In this document: positions 12,301 through 24,486 of the stretch, piece by piece
Layout: each line of letters starts with the position of its first letter
Position numbering within the stretch: the stretch's first letter is position 1
DNA from: Glandiceps talaboti
Taxonomy: Eukaryota; Hemichordata; Enteropneusta; Spengelidae
NCBI RefSeq assembly: GCF_964340395.1
Contig: NC_135560.1
Location: 10,106,098 to 10,170,097, forward strand
Direction: 5' to 3'
Length of the DNA: 64,000 nucleotides
Notes under the pieces: model-generated
Databases searched by the model: none
Told to the model about the DNA's origin: nothing
What the model saw: only the letters and a program-made list of their open reading frames with translations
Translations under genes and position numbers: made by a program

Positions 12301-13793
12301 TAGCTGAGTTCAGCAAACACATTTTTTGTAAAACGTCATATTATTCAAAATAAACTCAGTGGATATAAAGTATATTTCATTTGTATTTATTCGGGCAATT
12401 TGGCATATTGGAGTTCCTATGTTTAACTGATAGCAAAATCTAATTTAATTACATTGGGTTAAATAGACTCTCTCCTATTCTTTCATCCGATAGTTCATTA
12501 ACACTATAAATTAGCGGTGGAACTGCCATAGCTGGCCCGATTGACATACTATGCAAGGCTGGACATGTCAGCCGGGATATGAATTCACACGAGAGAATGG
12601 AGGCGATGTGTGTTTACTTACTTGCCATATACGTTCGATGGTTATTACTGTTCCCATTCATTTCGCCTCCCGACGCTCGCTCCACAACGTCGTGATCGGC
12701 TTTACAGAATAGTCCGTCCTCACGGAGGGCAAATTCATCTCCTGGTATAAGCTGTCTGCTACAAGCCACACAGCGAAAACAGTCTATGTGATATATTTTG
12801 TTCCTGGCTCGCATGACGAAGTCATTTTTGCTGAAGCCGAGGTTGCACTTTGCACACTTGGTCCCAAATAGCCTGCATATGGGAAATTATTGGGAAATAT
12901 ACAATTGCAAATTAGTAGATACAACACGGGGTCAACTACACTTAGATATCAATACAACGAGTTTAAATGTAATTTGGAAATTATGACGACCCACATGGGT
13001 CTAGCTCACGAAATAAACATTGAGTAACTGTAAGGCATTGCTCACGAAAACATACATGTATAGGGATGAACACAAAAATTTATTCTTGAAGAAAATTTCA
13101 TATAAAATGTTGAAATACAGTGGATTTACAAAATGACGCTTGTCAACGTAAAATTTTACGCGTTTGTGCCGTATTGCGTAGAAAGGGAGGCGGAGCGTGT
13201 CCGATCCGTGTTTCCGCATTCGTAGTTAGAAAACATCACGGTACCAGACATTTACTCGAAGATTCAATGACAGCGATGGTTCTTCGGATTTTATCTATAG
13301 TACAGGTTGAGACAGTCGACGGCGATCGATTCAGTTTTCTGAGCGATATTTAGGTTATATATGTGGATAGATAAATTTGCATCTTTTCAATTGCAGTATG
13401 AACTTTCACTTAAAAGTTCGACAATTCAAAATAAATTACTACTGAGTAGGTTGGCCTGTAACAAAAATAAGATAACTTCCGTTTTGAAGTGGTTACGGAG
13501 ATTCTGAAAAACCACAAACTAACACGCTAAAATTTTGGGTAAATCACCAAATAAAACACAGATGGGGTACAAAGTTATAACTGCTAGGGAATATTCTATT
13601 CACCTTACGTAACACCGTTTACAGTAAGTTTTCCCGTCTCGTACAAAACACGTACACGTTTCGTCTAGATATTGGTTGCAATCGGAACATTTTAAACACG
13701 CTGCATGCCACTCTAAGTCCGGAGCCACACGAAGAATATATTGGTCTTGAATTTGGTTACCACATCCGACACACAGCGACATCCTCCGCTTCT
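3195..13793 (-). CDS. isl: Islet-class LIM-homeobox transcription factor, five coding exons joined (5' end missing)
   Basis: Joining minus-strand exons 13604-13793, 12622-12872, 10926-11224, 6240-6425 and 3195-3314 gives one uninterrupted frame of about 348 residues. Every junction is GT-AG and every phase matches. Domain order is LIM1 (about residues 7-58), LIM2 (about 70-125), homeodomain (about 174-233), then a LIM-binding segment and a short Ser/Pro-rich tail. This order and the near-identity of the homeodomain identify an Islet protein, a nuclear DNA-binding factor that pairs with LDB cofactors and LHX3-type proteins in cell-fate specification. Introns are 731, 1397, 4500 and 2925 bp. 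The frame is already open at the exon 2 acceptor, so a short first exon carrying the usual start should lie upstream; I could not find it. Islet is assigned from sequence; paralogue and species are not. Function is inferred from the family. Confidence 0.95.
3315..6239 (-). other. isl intron 5
   Basis: GT-AG intron of 2925 bp between the LIM-binding exon and the last exon. It contains a perfect 10-bp hairpin at 4373-4400 and a G-run near 5917-5932. No extra exon with the right phase was recognised. Confidence 0.85.
4373..4400. repeat. Perfect 10-bp inverted repeat with 8-nt loop
   Basis: CTCAGACCAC and GTGGTCTGAG flank an AAAATTTA spacer. The flanks ATTAAGG.. and ..ATTAAGG are also similar to each other as direct repeats. 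It lies in isl intron 5; function unknown. Confidence 0.9.
6240..6425 (-). CDS. isl: isl coding exon 5 (C-terminal LIM-binding segment)
   Basis: The acceptor TTTTTGTTTCAG ends at 6426 and the donor GTAAGC begins at 6239; both ends are phase 0 and the exon is 62 codons. The peptide contains [20 protein letters not shown] and [18 protein letters not shown]. These are the blocks of the Islet segment that in vertebrate ISL1 binds the LIM domains of LHX3. Its conservation suggests that the Islet-LHX3-type partnership is kept here. Function is taken from the family; the blocks are read directly. Confidence 0.95.
6774..6845. repeat. (TGG)n trinucleotide repeat
   Basis: About 24 TGG units with one TAGTAG interruption, in isl intron 4. 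On the minus strand it would translate as poly-Pro, but it is not flanked by usable splice sites in the isl frame. Confidence 0.96.
10001..10035. repeat. (AGCG)n repeat
   Basis: A run of GCGA units inside isl intron 4, degenerate at its right end (GCAAGCGAGC). Confidence 0.93.
10926..11224 (-). CDS. isl: isl coding exon 4 (homeodomain)
   Basis: The acceptor ACCCACACAG ends at 11225 and the donor GTAGGT starts at 10925. The A|GT split Ser codon joins exon 3. The linker ends LRPHVHKQ, a block seen before the homeodomain in Islet proteins. The homeodomain follows from [20 protein letters not shown] to [18 protein letters not shown], with the diagnostic Gln50 and Asn51 of WFQN. One difference from the usual Islet sequence is Gly in CYGANP, where Ala is typical. 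The exon ends in a Gln/Lys-rich stretch at phase 0. The open frame runs upstream to 11408, but that extension lies before the acceptor and is intronic. Confidence 0.96.
11225..12621 (-). other. isl intron 3
   Basis: GT-AG intron of 1397 bp between LIM2 and homeodomain exons. Nothing else was recognised in it. Confidence 0.85.
12622..12872 (-). CDS. isl: isl coding exon 3 (LIM2 domain and linker)
   Basis: The acceptor CATATGCAG precedes 12872 and the donor GTAAGT begins at 12621. The split Arg codon AG|G joins exon 2 exactly. The translation begins LFGTKCAKC, continues through [22 protein letters not shown] and [18 protein letters not shown], and is the second LIM zinc domain with Cys/His/Asp ligands in order. 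The last part, after DVVERAS, is a Gly/Asn-rich linker that is not conserved in length among Islet proteins. This exon and exon 2 together form the tandem LIM module that binds LDB-type cofactors. Confidence 0.95.
12873..13603 (-). other. isl intron 2
   Basis: GT-AG intron of 731 bp that splits the two LIM domains after the codon phase-2 position of a shared Arg. No further element was seen. Confidence 0.88.
13604..13793 (-). CDS. isl: isl coding exon 2 (LIM1 domain)
   Basis: The acceptor CTATTAG ends at 13794 and the donor after GTAAG begins at 13603. The exon starts in phase with AG, giving KRR then M-S-L-C-V-G-C, which matches the Islet N-terminal block 'KKR-[IL]-I-S-L-C'. The full LIM1 zinc pattern is visible: C-V-G-C, W-H-A-A-C, C-S-D-C and a final C-K-R-C. 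The methionine before SLCVGC occupies the position of an internal residue in other Islet proteins, so it is probably not the normal start, although an isoform starting there cannot be excluded. The final zinc ligand is Cys; from memory vertebrate Islet has Asp there (CKRD). Both are accepted LIM ligands. Confidence 0.95.
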
Positions 13794-16700
13794 CTAATAG
13801 AAAAGGAGTAGAAAATACGACTGGTGAGTAGGGTACGTAAACACGTCAATATGCCGCCGCTGTTATGTGTGAACCACTGGTGGGTTAAAAGCCGAGTGTC
13901 AAACTCGTACACACACATGGACGGTGAGAAAAACAAAACAATGCTATCCGAAGCAGGTCGTTGCAATACACATACACAAACAGTGAAGGTAATAGTGCTC
14001 GATCGCTACGTACTTTTGGGGTTCGAATCGCCCATCATATCGCCCACAGAATCCCTTGGCTTTTCGCGCGTGCTGTCCGACGATGTGTTGTCAAAATGGG
14101 TGGTCTAACTCTACGACGACTCATGTGGCCAGCTGACAAAAATACTTCAAAAAATTCCGAACTCGAAGGGCGGTGGCGCTGATTGGTTCCCGTCATCAGG
14201 CACTATCACGTGATTCGTGTGGGATGTATTCTTTTCATACATTGGTTGTCTTTTGTTTGTTTGGCAAATTAGGTGACCTGAGAGCATATAGTAACTTTTT
14301 ATTGCAAAATTCATTCATTCGACATTTACGCATATTCAATTTATTGAAGCCTTCGTAGAACAGAGGGAGCTGTCAATTCAGAATTCTGTTGTTTCGTGGA
14401 TCACAAGAGTGAAATTCACCAACCAAACAGAAATATGGAATCGAGTTGAGTGCGTTAGGCTTACGTAAAGAAAAGAGCAATAGGAAAGCTAAATGTGTGA
14501 AATGAGTACAAAATAGGATTGTCATAACAAGTATGTGTAAAAGTGTGGTTTGTCTCAGACTATTGTTATGGCGTTCTGTTTAGAATCTCCAAAATACGCC
14601 GCCACTCATCGGTCGTTTTCATGTTTTGGAGAACTGTCATGTTGACGTATGGTGAACAATAGACAGACTTTGATGGGGTGTGAACGACTCTGATCTATTG
14701 TGTGGCAAGATAGGAGAAATGCAAATTGCCACTGTAGGGCGCTCCATTGTGACGGGCTCGAATCACACACAAGATTCGACTACTGCATACTAGTTGGATC
14801 AATAGACTAAAAGCTTGAGGGTGAACCTGCTACACAGATTCGCACCTGTCTAGTCGCACTGTACGCTTGTCTGACACGCACGCAAGTGATATACAAAACA
14901 AACGTTTGACAGAAAAACCTTCTCAATTTCAATAACAGCTAGGTCTCATTGTTTTATGTATTAAAAAATGCAAAGTAAGCTATAGCGTTGTAACTAGGTC
15001 TACATTGCGTAAAACGCAAACTAAATTACACATTAGGTTTGTGAAAAAGGGCTATGTCCATTCTTGATCGGGATAATGATTAATGATAACAGAATCGCCA
15101 ACATCTTATAAATCTCGGGCAGAGGGGCATAACATTTTGCATGGTTTCGGAGTTTTGATTTTTCATTACATGTATTAAGCCATGGGTGTGAATGAAGCTG
15201 CTGTGTACATGTTCGTTGAAGACAAATATAGACTCATTGGCTCTTTTCGTCAAACACGGCAGCTTACATCAGCAGCTGAAACAACAGCGCGTGCGAATAA
15301 ATCTCAATCAATGATTATTTGCACCTATATAGTACGTTGCTTCATGCGAACCTTTGCAATATCTACATAAAAGTCACCAGTATTTGAAATATGCGACTCC
15401 GCAGTACGCAAGAAATCAACTCAGCTATAGTTTGATAATAAGATTGGTAACTGTTTACTCAGGGCGGATCTTTGTCTTAAAATAAGCCGCTGAACAAAGT
15501 TGTCCTTCGTAGGTCTTTAGGTGATGTATTAGTTCAGTAGTGTGTTGGCGCTACTTCATTCGACTTATGTAAGCGGTAACTGAAAGTGAGAGTTTCAATC
15601 GAAGCGAGATGTTCAGAAAAGAAAACGCGCTTGAACGTGTTCAACTGACACGCGCTCTGTGAAACGATGGCAGACTTTATTTTTCCCCCTTCGTTTCAAT
15701 CAAGATGCGTTCGCATTTTCAGCTTATCTATGTCCCGTCATCTTTCTATGACGAAGACATACACCAGGCGTGCCAACTCTGTTGCCGCCCACATCATTTC
15801 CCCACAAAACGAAGCTTGGCAGATGTCAATCCTCTGTCGGCCCCAATAACTCCAGATGGCTCTGATTTTCTCCTCCTCGAATCTTGTTACCCCGTGTCTA
15901 TCAGAAAAAAAGGCGCGAAACGACACGCAGACGACAACTTTCACCATATCCGTCTGTAGCGTGACAGAAACTGACATGGACTCAGTAGTTCTCGGTGTGA
16001 AGCCACAAAAAACATCTGACCCATAGCGGGCTCAGTTGCCACGCGCTTTGTGGCGTAATTGAAAAGTTCAGTTTTTAATTTATTTATATTTGGATAGAGT
16101 AATCAATCACCGTTTGTCACCGACACGAAAATTGTGCTGTGATATATGCGTATCGAGGAGGAGACCACAGACCACCATGGCGATGACAACAAATTTGCCA
16201 TGACTTCTTCCTTCTTTGACGACGAATTTCTTCCAGCTGAGCTACATGTAAACGCACACGATATTTTGTCCAATTTGTACGTTTTGACTTCTTGGGCCGT
16301 GAATGAATGTGTTAATCTAATTCAAAATTCAGTGACGCTAAATTTAATCTATTGACACCTTGTATGTTTTAAGTGAAAAAGTACCCCTCCCCTTATGTGT
16401 GTGTATGGTGGGTGTCAGAATAGAGACATTTTTCAATTTCTAGATGAAAACGACAAAAGTAAAAAAATATGTTGCACGAAAACTTTTAATCAGTATGAAG
16501 GCAGATAAATGTCAACAAGTCGGGAAAGCATTAGACAATAACTCTCTTTTCGCCATTCCGGCCTATTAAACCCAAATACCTCAGCAATTTTTGAGAAAGG
16601 GGAAGTTGTTTACATAATGAACGAGACGATTTACTATAGCGAAGCAGTTCTTAAGATGACGTATCTCATCCGAGAGCGTTGTTCATGATTACTGCCCACT

Positions 16701-18075
16701 GTGAAAACCTAAGTTCGTTGGTAAGCCAAACAGAACTTAAGCTGGGACACTGAAACGTGATCTAAAATTGTACATTCCTTCCCGCCGAGGGACAAAGACT
16801 GTATCATGTCGGGGAGCGCTCCAGGCTCCTGCATCGTTAAAACGGAGATTGACAGTCTGTGGGAAACCCTGTTGATGCAAAAGTATTATAAATTTCGTTC
16901 TCTGTAGCGAAACATATAGGCCAGGGTAATTGATCGCATTCAACGAGCACCTGCGTATGTGCAGTCACTGTACCAGTTCCTACACTACAGTACGAGCTTT
17001 TGATTGACAGGTTGGACAGTTCGGTCTGCGGACTGCAGAGCATGCGCAGATGTGGAAGCTCTTCCAGTGGACTGAGTATCCCCATGAGAAAATTACAGGC
17101 CAAAAGGTTACACATACTTTTAATATGCGTCATATTTGGCGATGTATTATTCATTGAGAAAGTAAACGAGACCCGTCATTCGTCAACGACCGTGTCCTGC
17201 ACCACCTTACTGTAAATACTCCGACTGTTGTGAACGTCTCCGCACTATTGAAACTTAACAATTCCGCACAGTTATGCATGTCTCGAAGAATACCCAATTC
17301 TAACACCGGCAACTATGGCCCAGTCATTCGATCATCGAGAGCCGTAGACTTAGTGGCGACTCAAAGCAAGCTAAACTGGGATCCAGTTGCGATCGTTCGG
17401 TCAACACTGCGCATTGACGAGTGAAAATGTCTTTGTAGCATAGTGTAAGCGATGTACATAGGAATGTCGACATGCAGTGGCAGTAGAAACCTATGAGCAA
17501 ACAACTTTTTTTCTTTTTTTTTGAAACATCGCTAAAAAATTATTGTCCAGGTTTTTAGATGTGTTATCAATCACTATGCTTATATACCAAGAAACCCTGC
17601 TGTAGAATACTGGAAAGTCTCACATCAACCGAGTGCAGTGTCTGTGTCATCATGTTGTCCCGAGTCATAGTAGACTCAACTGACCCCCACGACACCCGAA
17701 ACTTATCACCATGACCTTTTGGAACCCTTGCCATTTCTCAAGTTATCATGATAGACAACGTCAAAATGTACCTAGTACTTCTCAAAATCTCCGAGATACT
17801 GTCACGTGCTTAAACTGTCCAAAAAAGGGGGTTACAAAATAGAGGCGCGCTTTAAACTGATTTTGAATTTCAGTAGCGTTGTTTTACTTTTAAATAGTCC
17901 AACAACAAAATATTCCAAATCCGTGCACAAATATTACAGAAAAATGAAATATTAACCACTATAGGTCTTATTTGGTATAATGAGAATTTAAAGGTTATGA
18001 TGAAACACCATTTTTTACGAATATCTGCAATAGAGAAATAAAGCGTGTAGGGCTACAATCACCACATCGATGACC

Positions 18076-18089
18076 GTTACCATGGCAAC
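18076..18089 (+). promoter_or_regulatory. RFX X-box-like site
   Basis: GTTACCATGGCAAC fits the RFX consensus GTNRCC-N2-RGYAAC without mismatch. Binding is inference; the match is read directly. Confidence 0.45.
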
Positions 18090-19338
18090 GCAACTTTGTT
18101 TGACATACTGAGTAAGAAAACATCGCCAATATCAGGAAACAATTTACTGCCGCGATCTTTATTACCATAGCAACCATTTCATATCAAAGGTTTTGAAAAC
18201 AAAACTGATGTCAAGTACTACAGGAAAAACTGGAATTGTTAAGAATGATGTAATATAACTTGGCGTAGTAATACAGTCAGACAAATAATATCGGCTTTGA
18301 GAATATTTTCGATTTTTGCCCGATTGCTTGATCGATAGTTGAAAACCCACAGGCGTAAAACCGATCCAAGCTACCCCTTCGTATGCTGTGAGTATTGAAA
18401 TTACCATACTTGGGTTTCACCCTTCATGGGACCAAGTTGACTGGATTTTAACCCCCTGGGCTCGTAAATGCGCGGCAATATTCAAGAGTCTCGACATTTT
18501 CTCGGTACGCTGAAATATTAAAATTCTTTTGAGGACATCTGAACAAAAAGATAATACACGAAGAGAAAATCACATTCGCGTCGGTGTAGCAGCCGCGTGA
18601 GTTGCATGACGGTTTACAGAAGGCGTAATCAACACCGTAGACTACTGCACTGACAAACTCGTCGTACCTAGTTAGTACGGTACGTGAAAAATTTTGAATG
18701 GGGTTAATTTTGCGAGAGACAAAAAAGAATATGAAATATATCGATGAAAGGGCAAGTGTTCATTATTGACAAGAAGAGAGTTTGGAGAAATGTATTGAAG
18801 CGTGTAACAAACAGAACTTGAGCACACAATGCGACAAAAGACCCTGCACGAGTCTGCTGGGTTTATCCTTTTCATTGTTTTGCTTCCATCGACAGTTTTC
18901 GGCTTCTTTATAAAAAACTTCCTATACAATTGATTTTTTTTTTGTTTTTCTACAGCCTCGGCAGTCTTAACCCGAACGGTTCTATTAATGGCTCTATTAA
19001 GTGTCGACTCGTGCCAATAATTTGACAGCGTTTAGAAGAGCGTCAAACGGTTTAGATATACGATCCTGCTAAACGTACAACACCGGCGAAATTCACTCGA
19101 TGCTGAATAACAATTTATAGCAGTTACCGAAGAGATTTTTTTTGGCATGCTTCTGGGCAATCAAATCATGAAATCGAAGATTCTGAGAGAACTGTATTCA
19201 GCCGTATTTATACCTCTCAATGTTTACCCCCTTTGAAGATGTAACATAGAGGGTTATCTACCCGTCGGTTATGATGATTTACATATGAATAGTGTTCAGT
19301 TTATTTCCCGATGGGGTGATACTAGGAACTTCCACGAC

Positions 19339-19359
19339 TGTCGGCAAAGTTTGCCGACA
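19339..19359. repeat. 21-bp palindrome
   Basis: TGTCGGCAAA and TTTGCCGACA are perfect reverse complements around a single G. It is too tight to be a stable hairpin loop and is more like a dyad site. Confidence 0.85.
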
Positions 19360-20036
19360 AATCACCATGCAATAACAACATTGATTGCCAGTTATCTACA
19401 TCATGAACTTATGCTATCGTTTTTCATTGAGGGATGCTGTGAAAAGTTCGACAATTTCTATAGCCAAAAGCAAATGATAAAAAAAGGGGACAACTCTTAA
19501 AAAACATGGACTAATTTGCTGAATTGTTGCCGCATGACGAGTAGTATTGTGCGTCTGGAAATTAATTTCCGATATTTCGATGGCGTGTTATTCACGAGAT
19601 ATGAAGGCGAAGACAAAATATTTGCACTGTGTCTCGATTTCAGTTAACAGTTTGTACGTCGGCTTTGGTCTGAAAGTTTGTTATGCGCCCGGTGCGTGAA
19701 AGATCGACGCGTGCTCTTCGTATCTCTGACATCAGATAAGCTCATGTCAAATCTGTGGGCATCATTCTAGTTGACAGTCAGGTCACGTTCCTAAACAGTG
19801 GAACAAAGTCGATCCCTCGGCGTCATTCAGTTTCAATGCAACGTTTTCCCTATTGAATGAACGGCAACGTCAGGGTTCGCTCTAATTTACATATTATCAT
19901 ATTAGAAGCACGTGACCTGCATGAGGCATGGATAATATAGGACTTGTATTTCACATTTAAATACATTACAATTCACTAGACAACACTAAGCATTTCAAAA
20001 CACGTGAAACGCACACAAAGCTTGAATATTCAATAA

Positions 20037-20214
20037 CATATACAACTGCCGACATCAGAACGTGGACGAACGGAAATCTGTTACAAACAGGGAAAGTAAA
20101 CAACTGAATTGGAATAATGCTGAACCAAGTGTTACTAATCATATTCATTTGTTTACTTTCAGTGGTTGTATCAGGTTCTATTTGTCTATGGTCTGATGTC
20201 GGCAGTTGTATATG
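20037..20214. mobile_element. MITE with 24-bp perfect terminal inverted repeats (short copy)
   Basis: Both ends carry the same 24-bp sequence in inverted orientation, with the core CAACTGCCGACATCAGA at the left and its reverse complement at the right. The outer bases of each end are ATA/TAT, compatible with a TA target duplication. Inner parts (AAGTAAACAACTGAATTGGA and its partner CATTTGTTTACTTTC) are also arranged as an inverted repeat. A longer relative lies at 50725-51099. No transposase is encoded, so it is non-autonomous. TIR plus TA suggests the Tc1/mariner group, which is inference. Confidence 0.8.
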
Positions 20215-20984
20215 TCATTATAATGGTACATATAAAAGGATGATCAGCCATTCTGATATCTTAGAATGAGTCCGTGAAGTAAAAATACTCTTTTTTTAAC
20301 AGCATGACAAACTTTAACAGAAAACTCCAAGATTAGAGTAGAAATCGGTTTGCCTTATATTTGCACAATTGTTCTTTTCTTATAAGACATTAGAGAGAGG
20401 TTCTACCAACTCCGGCGAGGACACCATTTTCAATTGACGTATATCATTTTTGTTGTTGATTAAGTAATATAGTCTACGGATAAAAATCTAGCGCAATGTT
20501 TATTTTGGGAAGGAAAGCGATCAAAATAAAAAACATCATGTGAAGTGTAACTTCTAAAATATCCAACTACTACATATATTGTAAAATATGCAGTGAACAA
20601 TGTTGGATGTAGAAAAAATATGAGCTCTCGTAAACTTAAACGCACTCGCCAATTATCTGAGTCTAAAGACGGGCGATAAATAATAGAGGCATAAAAAGAT
20701 GTGCTCATAAAATTGTAGAAAAACGCAGGTTTGTACACAACGAAATACAAAACTAAACAATCGAATTTATGCCCTGAAGGTGTAAACTAACATAGCGATT
20801 GACTGGAACTGTGTACAATAAATTTGTAAGGTTTTTCAAGAATTGTATGTCGGAAATGAAATAGTGTTGTTGCTTGGTCTTCTTGCGTTAGGCTCGGGGG
20901 TAAAAAGAGTGATCGTACACGAAAAGAAAATGAAATGGAACACGAGGAAATAATCTAGCGGGTTTCGGTACACTGTATCTTTCC

Positions 20985-20998
20985 GTTGCCATGGTGAC
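20985..20998 (+). promoter_or_regulatory. RFX X-box-like site (imperfect right half)
   Basis: GTTGCCATGGTGAC has a perfect left half and a right half with one mismatch to RGYAAC. Confidence 0.3.
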
Positions 20999-22714
20999 GG
21001 TCCTACTACGCGTTAGCAATATTTTGAACCGAGCTTCTCAGGCCCACAGCGATTTATATGCGTGTATCTTTTTTAAACGAGCCCGTTAAAGCGAAACAAT
21101 TGCCCCTGGCGTCGGAAGAATTGGCAAACCGTGTAAAATCGCGATGGGGCTGAAACATTGGAGGAACGAACATCGTGTAATGAAGGTGGAGGAGCTGTGA
21201 AAGTCTGTTACGCTACAATGTACCCATTACTGACAAGGAAAGCGAGGAATAGCCGACGGCTACACAGAATTTTGCACCACTGTCAGTCTACTGGCCGCAG
21301 GACGATTTATGGACATTGTCAACCATAAACGAGGGGCTACAAATGAAAATGAATGGAATAGGTACAGTTGCAAGGTGTGCAAAATAAAAACGCGCTTTCA
21401 CTGGGAAAGTGGGGCGGAACGATAGCGTTGAATGTTTTCCGAGTCAGTAAACATCACTACTGTCTCAATGACGACGATGTGTAACTGGCAGAAAGGTTTG
21501 ATACGAGGCAATCACGATTGAAATTGTTGCTCTCATTTCCATATACAAATACCAGCAAAGAATTCACGCTAAAATGACTTCATGAGTTAGTAATATAACA
21601 TTTGTCGAATCTAGTATGACAAACATTATGATACCGAATATAGCAAATCTTCCGCTGCCATATGAATGTTGAGAACAAACATCAAATTTGTCAAAAAAGA
21701 GTGCAAATTAAAAAACAAACAAATAACATCGAAGTGTTTGTAATTTAATTAAAAAAATAACTGGTTGCAAAATGCCAAGTGGACAGAATTGAATGAAAAC
21801 AATATTTTTTTGATGTATTTTTTGTTGGTACAAAGAGTAGTGGAATTGATGTGTTCAATTGATGGGAAACTTGAAGATTCGAGAGGCCGATCAATTCCAG
21901 AGACGTGACAAACATCGCAAGATAAACAATGGGTCTGAATAAATGGCAAAGTTCAAATCGAAATTATGACGTCACCCTTCAGAAATAAAAACGAAAATGA
22001 ATATCGACCCCGTCATACGTCAAATGATTGTTGTTTGGGCTTAGCCGACTTCAAAAGAGTCCATAACGCGTATTAATTGTTGCATAACTTCGCATTAGGC
22101 AGACACTAGTCGCCACTTGAAATATACAATTTTGATCGATTTGTCGACGAATAGCAAACTGAGGTTTATGCTCTTGAAACAAAAGGGGATTAGCACATAC
22201 GTGTGTCAGAACACCTGGTTGTCATCGCTTGGTTAGGAAATACAGCATTGACCATCATATGTCACATTACTGGTCAATGTCACGTGTAGAGGACTAACAA
22301 AGTTGAGACTTCGGGGTGGTCTTTAAATTCCAGACAACAGAAAGATTAGAAACTAAATTAGGAAAAGATGAAGAAGCCAAGACAAGAAACTCGATTTTTT
22401 AAATTTTGTAAATCACGACAAGAAAGTGACATGGCTCTCTATCCGTGGCTGTTTGCGGCCATGTTAAAACCGCGATGGTAACTCGACTGACAATTGTTCA
22501 ACTGTGAAACGAACGGAACCCATATAAAGTCCACTTCCCATCAGTATTAAGATTAGGGTGACAAAAACAGAACTGTATCTTCAACACAAAAATGATCATA
22601 ATCCTTATGGTTGTTCTAATGCGAGACTGGCATTGAATCGTAGACCTTTAAACTTCTTTTTATTTATTGCAAGGTTTATGATTTCCTACAAAAAAGTGTT
22701 ACCAATTACAAAGT

Positions 22715-22766
22715 ATTTATATTAATTAATTTTCAATCTGTTAAAATTAATTTAATTAAATTATCA
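22715..22766. promoter_or_regulatory. Dense TAAT/ATTA cluster
   Basis: Several TTAATTAA/AATTAATT cores fall within about 50 bp. LIM and other homeodomains bind TAAT cores, so this is a candidate homeodomain site cluster, but simple AT-richness is an equally good explanation. Confidence 0.2.
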
Positions 22767-23580
22767 CATTTTCCAACATTTTGAATGTGTGTGTTTTTTG
22801 TAATGAAAGGAGTCACTTAATTTCAATGGAACAATACATCATTTTGGCTCAATAACAATCTTACAAATATCGCTACATTTTACGTGCAATTCAATTCTGT
22901 CCAGTCAGATGACTTTTTGTTTTATGTTTAATAAGGCAATATTTTGAAAAAAAACCTAAATTCTTTTACTTTAGGGGTGGAAGGTTTCAAGATGGATTTG
23001 TTTTATGCCCCTACATATAAATATTTCTTTTAAAAAATGTTAAATTGAGAAATGGAAGAATTTCACCATAGTAAATGCATGGCACTAAAATACAGCTACT
23101 GTAAGAGTCAATAAAAGAGCTATTTTCCTCACTACACACTGACTTTGTATTTGTAGCACTACATGCTACTACTCAGATTTGAAAATTAATTTGCTGTCTG
23201 AGGCCAAATAAGTTAGGGGGGGGGGAGTCTGAGGCCCAATATAATTAGGTTTTTATCCTAAATTGAAGTATGTATCTTGCCCCTCACTGGCTGTCCAATG
23301 ACCATGAATCGTGATACAGGAAAGAGTTGTGAGGGAGTAATCATCGTAAATATGACCTCAAAGTGTGTACAGATATTGAATTGCGACTGCCATGAAATAT
23401 ATAGTTATTATACATAGCAAAATGGTCCTCAACCCTTCGATCCCCCACCCAATGTATGTATGTGTTTTAGAATAGTGTAGTAGTTTTGCCCCCATTCCCA
23501 AACCCCTGGCACCATATCTTGACATTTCTACCGAAGAGCTGGTTCAGAATGCACTACACCACCGATAATCTCAACCGCGT

Positions 23581-23665
23581 ATGTATGTATGTATGTATGT
23601 ATGTATGTATGTATGTGTGTGTGTATGTATGTATGTATGTATGTATGTATGTATGTATGTATGTA

Positions 23666-23714
<49 letters not shown>

Positions 23715-23754
23715 ATGTATGTATATATATGTGTGTGTGTGTGTGGGGGGGGGG
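23581..23754. repeat. Compound (ATGT)n/(GT)n microsatellite ending in a G-run
   Basis: Alternating blocks of ATGT and GT units followed by a run of nine to ten G. All overlapping open frames (poly Met-Tyr-Val-Cys or Thr-His-Ile) are repeat artefacts. Confidence 0.97.
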
Positions 23755-24486
23755 TGTGCTTCTGTGTGTTTGCGTGCATGTATGTGTGTGTGCGTGTATG
23801 TGCATGCTCACGCGCAAATATACATCGCGATGTACACACTGGTCACAAAAACACTATATTGAACATTGGTCTATCATTATGCAAATGTGTAATATTTACA
23901 GTGAACTTATTTCAGTCGATATTAATGATGTTGGGTTGTTCGCAAACATGGCGCCCCCACATTAAAGTATAATAGTGTACTTGTGTATTTGTTAATAAAA
24001 CATTTTTAACTGGCACCAACCATAACAAAGAACAAGTTCTCAGATCAACTCAAAAGACTGAAATTGTTATATTTTTGGGGTCTAAAATCTTGAAGATAAA
24101 AGTTAAGCTCATGTTGAAGAACACAAAAAGTGAGACACATGGTTGATGGACACCAATGGTCGTACTTTACATTTCCCAAATGCGCGATGAAGTGCCGATC
24201 CGGTAACAAGCTTGTAAAGCAATACACTGTGAGTGTAGTATAGTGTGAGACCGTTGATGTGAGTTTGTAGTTGATAGTTTACGAGTCTGTACACTTTCAG
24301 ATATTAGGATGGAGATAGTCATACGAAATGCTATTATCAATGCAACGATTTGAGGTCTAAACACACACTTACCACCATTTGTTTAATTTCATCAAAATGT
24401 CGTTTCACTTTATAATAATTTGACAGAGTCAATTAACGAAAGTGATAAATGAGTAAATAATTGCACCAATAGATAGATAGATGGCT

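Larger units (their letters stand above)
13794..20036. other. Non-coding DNA upstream of isl exon 2 (intron 1 and/or 5' flank)
   Basis: No exon or gene was recognised on either strand. The first isl exon (short N-terminus and 5' UTR) probably lies here or further right, but no ATG plus donor with the required phase (one leftover base) and a Lys/Pro-rich peptide could be picked with confidence. It holds an X-box-like site at 18076 and a small palindrome at 19339. Confidence 0.5.
20215..23580. other. Non-coding DNA, no gene recognised
   Basis: Open frames are short and without family signatures. It includes an X-box-like site at 20985, a TAAT-rich stretch near 22715-22765 and a G-run at 23216-23225. 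Confidence 0.5.

Noticed and set aside
14015-14045. GGTTCGAATC as the T-arm of a tRNA gene
   Set aside because: No matching acceptor stem, D-arm or anticodon arm is found upstream at the right spacing.
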